Positions 60,035-64,000 of a DNA stretch of 64,000 bases are shown here, in pieces (position 1 is the stretch's first letter; each line of letters starts with the position of its first letter). The notes under the pieces are model-generated. The model had not been told where the DNA came from, did not search any database, and worked only from the letters and a program-made list of their open reading frames with translations. Both the position numbers and the translations under genes were made by a program. Source of the DNA: CAYJAP01 sp964368425 (GTDB taxonomy: Bacteria; Bacillota; Clostridia; Christensenellales; UBA1242); assembly GCA_964368425.1 (NCBI GenBank), contig CAYJAP010000001.1, positions 1 through 64,000 of the forward strand, in the 5' to 3' direction.

Positions 60035-60390
60035 TGAGTAATAGAATAAAAGTAATAAATTCTGAAATACAGAAAGTATTAAGTAATATTATTATGCAGG
60101 AAGTGAAAAATCCTAAAATTACTGGTATCATAAGTGTTGCTTCAGTTGAAACAACAAAAGATTTGGAGTTTGCAAAAGTTTTAGTTAGCATATTCACAAA
60201 AGATGATAAAGAAGACGTTTTGAACGAGATTAAACATTCAGCAGGATTTATTAGAAAACAGCTAAGTCAGAAATTGAACTTACGAAAAACACCTTATCTA
60301 CAGTTCTATTTAGATACAAGTGCTGAGCATAACGATAAGATTGCTCAGGTGATATCTGAGATACAAAAAGAAAGGGAATCAAAAAAATGA
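60034..60390 (+). CDS. rbfA: ribosome-binding factor A
   Basis: The 118-residue protein has the RbfA KH-like fold with IIMQEVKNPKITGIISVASVE and the IRKQLSQKLNLRKTPYLQF motif. It matures the 16S rRNA 5' end under cold stress. It overlaps infB by one base and nrnA by four. Confidence 0.95.
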   Translation: MSNRIKVINSEIQKVLSNIIMQEVKNPKITGIISVASVETTKDLEFAKVLVSIFTKDDKEDVLNEIKHSAGFIRKQLSQKLNLRKTPYLQFYLDTSAEHNDKIAQVISEIQKERESKK

Positions 60391-61337
60391 AAATTAATTC
60401 TGAAGTTATTTCGTCAATTAAAGAGGCTAACAACATCGCTCTCTTTATACATATAAAGCCGGATGGTGATTGTATAGGTAGTGCGATTGCTTTGCAGTTA
60501 GCTCTTGCAAAAATGGGTAAAAAGTCTGACATATTTTGTGACGACATTATAACTTCATCTTTCGATTTTATGAAAACCATTTCAGATATAAATGCTCCTA
60601 AAATACCTAAATATGATTTGGCCATTGCTCTAGACACAACTCCACAAAGCAGAATGGGAAAGCACCAGGAGTTGTTTAAATCTATCGCAAAAACAATAAA
60701 AATAGACCACCATATGGGTGTAGATAATTACGCAAACATAAATTTTGTAGAGCACGTATCTAGCGTGGGATTTATCATGTATTACCTAATAAAAGAATTG
60801 GATGTTGCTATAAATCAAGATATAGCGACCGCTCTTTATACTGCGATAGCATCTGATACTGGTTGTTTTCAACACGGAAATACTACTGCAACAGACCATG
60901 AAATTGCTGCCGAATTAATCAAAACAGGATTCGATTTGGAGCAGGTCAACAATAAGATATTTAAAATGACAGACAAAAGACAGTTAGAGTTAAAGAAAAA
61001 AGCATTAACAAGTCTTAAATTTTTCCTTAACGATAAGCTAGCAATTATGTCATTGACCGAAAGAGATTTCAATGATACTGACACGACGATCAATGATACA
61101 CATTCAATAATAGATTTAATCGCGATCATCGACGGCTGCGAGGCTAGTATCATGATGAGTGAGTTTCAAAGAGGAGTCTATAAGTGCAGTGTTCGCTCTA
61201 TAGGCAAAGATACGGCACTACGTATAGCAGAAAGTTTCGGTGGTGGTGGACATGGACAAAGTGCAGGGTTTAGGGTATATGGAGGTCTACACTCAGCAAT
61301 AGCTAAGATTATAAAAGCTTGTGAGAAAATTGTATGA
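60387..61337 (+). CDS. nrnA: DHH-family phosphoesterase, NrnA-like (oligoribonuclease / pAp phosphatase)
   Basis: The 316-residue protein has the DHH motifs FIHIKPDGDCIGSAIAL, ALDTTPQSRMG, KIDHHMGVDNYA and SDTGCFQHGNT, and a C-terminal DHHA1 domain with GGGGHGQSAGFRV. It degrades short RNA and pAp with manganese. ATGA overlaps couple it to rbfA upstream and truB downstream, a usual order. Confidence 0.93.
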   Translation: MKINSEVISSIKEANNIALFIHIKPDGDCIGSAIALQLALAKMGKKSDIFCDDIITSSFDFMKTISDINAPKIPKYDLAIALDTTPQSRMGKHQELFKSIAKTIKIDHHMGVDNYANINFVEHVSSVGFIMYYLIKELDVAINQDIATALYTAIASDTGCFQHGNTTATDHEIAAELIKTGFDLEQVNNKIFKMTDKRQLELKKKALTSLKFFLNDKLAIMSLTERDFNDTDTTINDTHSIIDLIAIIDGCEASIMMSEFQRGVYKCSVRSIGKDTALRIAESFGGGGHGQSAGFRVYGGLHSAIAKIIKACEKIV

Positions 61338-62191
61338 TTGGATTTTTAAATATAAATAAGCCAACGGGAAAGACCAGTAGCAATATAGTGGTTGCTGTTC
61401 GTAAAATATTGGGACGGCAAAAAATCGGGCATATGGGAACGCTCGATCCTATGGCGAGTGGTGTACTGCCAATAGCTGTTGGTAAAGCTACACGACTATT
61501 TGACTATTTTCAGGACAAGAAAAAAGAGTATATAGCAGTGTTTGAATTTGGGTACGAAACAGATACTCTTGATATAACAGGAGAGATTCAGCGACAGACT
61601 GACATCATTCCGACTGAGAAACAGATTCGTGAAGTTCTTCCTTTGTTTTGCGGAAAAATATCTCAGATTCCTCCGCAGTATAGCGCTAAAAGCGTTGATG
61701 GTGTGAGAGTATACAAACTTGCAAGACAAGGTATTGAAGTGCAGCTACAGCCTAAAGAAGTAGAAATTTATTCTTTTGATTTGTTAGAAAAATTAAGTAA
61801 AAACACGTTCCGTTTCAGAATCGTTTGCTCGAGTGGCACGTACATTCGTAGTTTATGTAGAGATATAGCACACCAGCTATCTTCGCTGGCTAGTATGAGT
61901 TTTTTGGAAAGGACATCGACAGGAATTTTCACTATAGAACAAGCTGTCCAACTACAGGATTTGAGTGTAGATAATATTTTAGACAAGCTATTGCCTGTTA
62001 CTGAAGTTTTTAAAGGTTTCCCGAAGATAGATATTGATGAGCGACAGTTACACGATTTATCTAGTGGAAAAAGTATAGAAGTGCAACAAGAAGATTGTGA
62101 AAATATTTTTGTAATTTTCAATACTGAGATTGTTGGAGTGGGAAGGATAGAAAATAATCTATTACAATTGAAAACATATTTATATGGTTAA
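61334..62191 (+). CDS. truB: tRNA pseudouridine-55 synthase
   Basis: The 285-residue enzyme has the family core GHMGTLDPMASGVLPIAVGKA with the catalytic aspartate in the TLDP loop, then YSAKSVDGVRVYKLARQG and CSSGTYIRSLCRDIA. It makes psi-55 in the T loop of tRNAs. Coupled by an ATGA overlap to nrnA. ribF, which usually follows, is not here. Confidence 0.96.
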   Translation: MIGFLNINKPTGKTSSNIVVAVRKILGRQKIGHMGTLDPMASGVLPIAVGKATRLFDYFQDKKKEYIAVFEFGYETDTLDITGEIQRQTDIIPTEKQIREVLPLFCGKISQIPPQYSAKSVDGVRVYKLARQGIEVQLQPKEVEIYSFDLLEKLSKNTFRFRIVCSSGTYIRSLCRDIAHQLSSLASMSFLERTSTGIFTIEQAVQLQDLSVDNILDKLLPVTEVFKGFPKIDIDERQLHDLSSGKSIEVQQEDCENIFVIFNTEIVGVGRIENNLLQLKTYLYG

Positions 62192-62202
62192 GGGTGGGAT
62201 TT

Positions 62203-63048
62203 ATGATAAAATTTGGTCCAGCAGGAAACTGCAAAACCTTTTATGATGAAGGATATAAGAGAACATTAGAAGCTCCTAAATGGCTGAAAGAAAAGGGTTT
62301 AGATGCCTACGAATACTCTTTTGGCAGAGGTATTTTGTTGTCAGATGAAATGTCGAAAAGCATCGGTGAAGAATGTGCAAAATATGGCGTGGAGATAAGT
62401 GTACATGCTCCATACTTTATAAACTTTGCAAATCCCAGTGACGAAGAGGTTGAAAAGAGTTACGCGTACGTCATAAATAGTTTAAAAAAGCTCCGTTTGT
62501 TGGGTGGTAACAGACTAGTTGTACACACTGCATCTTGTGGAAAATCTGCCAGAGAAGATGCCATAAAGTTGGTATACAAAAGGTTAGAGATTTTGAAAAA
62601 TAAAATAATCGAAAACGGCTTCGGAGATATGTGGATATGTCTGGAAACGATGGGAAAATCGGCTCAGATAGGGACTTATGAAGAGATAATTGATATGTGT
62701 AAAGTATATGATAAGTTCATGCCTACCTTCGACTTCGGTCATATAAATGCTCTAACAAATGGCGGTCTTAGAAGTAAAGAAGACTATGCAAAGATACTAG
62801 ATTATTTAGCAAAAATCTTGCCTGACGAGCGGTCGAAAAATATACATGTCCATTTTAGCAAGATTGAGTATGCTGGTAAAGGTGAGATTAGACATCTTAC
62901 ATTAGAAGATGACAAGTACGGACCAGAGTTTGAACCTCTTGCCCAGCTTCTTAAAGAGAGAAATATATCAGGGGTAATTATCTCAGAGTCAAAAGAATAT
63001 ATGGCTCGAGATGCTATAATTTTACAAGACATTTACAAGAACTCCTAA
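62203..63048 (+). CDS. endonuclease IV / xylose isomerase-like TIM barrel protein
   Basis: The 281-residue protein has the length and layout of AP endonuclease family 2, with metal-ligand candidates in order: SVHAPYFINFANP, LVVHTASCG, CLETMGKSAQIGTYEEI, TFDFGHINALTNGG and NIHVHFSKIEYAGKGEIRH. These match the Nfo positions, but the motifs are divergent. It may cut abasic sites, or be a sugar isomerase-like enzyme. The ATG after GGGTGGG was chosen; an earlier GTG is inside that site. It follows truB after 11 bases and ends at a terminator. Confidence 0.8.
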   Translation: MIKFGPAGNCKTFYDEGYKRTLEAPKWLKEKGLDAYEYSFGRGILLSDEMSKSIGEECAKYGVEISVHAPYFINFANPSDEEVEKSYAYVINSLKKLRLLGGNRLVVHTASCGKSAREDAIKLVYKRLEILKNKIIENGFGDMWICLETMGKSAQIGTYEEIIDMCKVYDKFMPTFDFGHINALTNGGLRSKEDYAKILDYLAKILPDERSKNIHVHFSKIEYAGKGEIRHLTLEDDKYGPEFEPLAQLLKERNISGVIISESKEYMARDAIILQDIYKNS

Positions 63049-63067
63049 ATATAGTAGTTATACAAAA

Positions 63068-63101
63068 AACGACTAAATGTAAATTTTTAGTTGTTTTTTT
63101 T
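63068..63101 (+). terminator. intrinsic terminator of the long translation operon
   Basis: A stem AACGACTAAA/TTTAGTTGTT (one G-U pair) with an 8-base loop is followed by T. Confidence 0.75.
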
Positions 63102-63159
63102 GGCTTTTATATATGATAAAACTTTGTCTCTGTAAATATATTACTCTAAAGGAGTTGCT

Positions 63160-64000
63160 ATGTTGCAGAATCTATTGCCAAATATTTTGTATGAAGCTAT
63201 TAAACATGTGCCTTATGAAAGCCTGAATGAGATTCGTCTCAGGATAGGTAAGCCTGTTGTTGTAAATGTACAAGGCGAAAACATGTATTTGTGTGAAAGT
63301 GGTGTGAGTACAGAGAGAGATAACGCTTTGATATGTAAAACGATCTACATAGATAAAATTCTTTTACAGGCTAGCAATAACTCCTTATACACTATCAACG
63401 ACCAGCTGGTAAAGGGGTTTATCAGCATTAAAGGTGGCGTGAGGATTGGGGTTGCGGGAGATGTTGTAACTGCTGAAGGCAACGTCCGCACTGTGAAAAA
63501 TATATCCTCGTTAAATATAAGAATTCCACACGATATCAAGAATTGTAGTCTTAATTCGTATCTGCATTTAGTAAAAGACGGACAAGTACATAACACGCTT
63601 ATTGTATCTGCTCCTGGTGCGGGAAAAACTACTTTCTTACGTGATTTAGCTGTGCAGATAGGTAAACGAGAAAAAAATTTGAACCTGCTGATTGTCGATG
63701 AGAGAAGTGAAATTAGTGGGTGTGGTTTGGAAGGTGGGCTTGACGTCGGCGAGAGTACGGATATATACACAAATTGTACGAAAACGTATGCGTTTGAGAA
63801 CGGTATAAGAAGCATGAAACCAGACGTGATTTTGACTGACGAAATTAATTTGGACAAAGATCTAGTGGCAATCGAAAACGCCATGACCAGTGGTGTCAAG
63901 GTAATAGCGAGTATCCATGCTCACGGAATACAGGATTTAAAAAATAAGAAAAGTTTTTCACATATCCTGAACTCTCGACTCTTTACAAGGTTTGTTGTTC
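63160..64000 (+). CDS. spoIIIAA: stage III sporulation protein AA, cut by the right edge
   Basis: The first 280 codons of the gene are present and the frame is open to the window edge. The ATG follows AAAGGAG at 6 bases. The product has the SpoIIIAA pattern: LNEIRLRIGKPVVV, ISIKGGVRIGVAGDVV, SSLNIRIPHD, then a Walker A SAPGAGKTTFLRDLA near residue 151, VDERSEISG and a Walker B VILTDEI. It is the ATPase of the SpoIIIA-SpoIIQ feeding-tube complex made in the mother cell. It has its own start after a terminator, so a sigma-E promoter is expected, but I could not identify one with confidence. Confidence 0.93.
   Translation, partial: MLQNLLPNILYEAIKHVPYESLNEIRLRIGKPVVVNVQGENMYLCESGVSTERDNALICKTIYIDKILLQASNNSLYTINDQLVKGFISIKGGVRIGVAGDVVTAEGNVRTVKNISSLNIRIPHDIKNCSLNSYLHLVKDGQVHNTLIVSAPGAGKTTFLRDLAVQIGKREKNLNLLIVDERSEISGCGLEGGLDVGESTDIYTNCTKTYAFENGIRSMKPDVILTDEINLDKDLVAIENAMTSGVKVIASIHAHGIQDLKNKKSFSHILNSRLFTRFVV

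Overview
The window reads as a chromosomal segment of an AT-rich, endospore-lineage Firmicute, most likely an uncultured member of class Clostridia. The evidence is the gene content and order (ylbJ, tmcAL, pta-ackA, rpmF-plsX-smc-ftsY-ylxM-ffh-rpsP-khpA-rimM-trmD, comM-dprA-topA-trmFO-hslVU, rpsB-tsf-frr-uppS-cdsA-rseP, rimP-nusA-ylxR-infB-rbfA-nrnA-truB, spoIIIAA), Gram-positive Shine-Dalgarno sites and promoters, a DNA polymerase I without proofreading residues, and two sporulation genes. I see no phage, insertion sequence, CRISPR array or plasmid gene. The window is almost entirely housekeeping DNA and is tightly packed: no gene-free stretch exceeds 300 bases.

Layout. 1-5800 is the least conserved part: an HD-domain hydrolase and a small ferredoxin, an orphan FtsX-type permease, an unrecognised 410-residue protein, and two tRNA-Leu genes flanking an ASCH-domain gene. 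5940-13000 holds polA, a YkvI-type membrane protein, a three-gene ABC importer of the NMT1/SsuABC class and a small membrane protein. 13000-20700 holds valS, a DUF4364-TSCPD pair, an unknown protein, ylbJ, a patatin-like lipase and tmcAL. 20863-34470 runs from acetate metabolism (pta-ackA) through rpmF and plsX into chromosome segregation and protein targeting (smc, ftsY, ylxM, ffh), then ribosome and tRNA maturation genes (rpsP, khpA, rimM, trmD, rbgA), rnhB and yraN. rplS follows with its own promoter and leader. 35260-43300 is comM-dprA-topA-trmFO-hslV-hslU. 43399-48560 is hisS, a tcdA-like gene, thioredoxin, cysteine desulfurase and its scaffold, ruvX and a DUF1292 gene. 48767-63048 carries translation factors, envelope lipid genes and the nusA-infB operon. 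The right edge cuts spoIIIAA.

How the genes work together. Most products serve the central dogma: ribosomal proteins, ribosome maturation, tRNA modification and charging, SRP targeting, DNA repair and topology. A second theme is envelope lipid supply (plsX, uppS, cdsA, rseP). A third is iron-sulfur and sulfur transfer (thioredoxin, cysteine desulfurase, scaffold).

The most unusual feature is at the polC locus. Between rseP and rimP, where Firmicutes normally carry the roughly 1,400-residue replicative polymerase PolC, there is a 512-residue protein with a PolC-like N-terminal region, OB fold and intact DEDDh exonuclease, but no PHP or polymerase domain. A second pattern is that many canonical operons here lack single expected members (acpP and rnc, xerC, pyrH, dxr, ylxQ, ribF), and rplS is displaced. 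Several promoters overlap the terminator of the gene before, and ruvX looks leaderless. All promoter, leader and terminator calls come from reading the sequence by eye.
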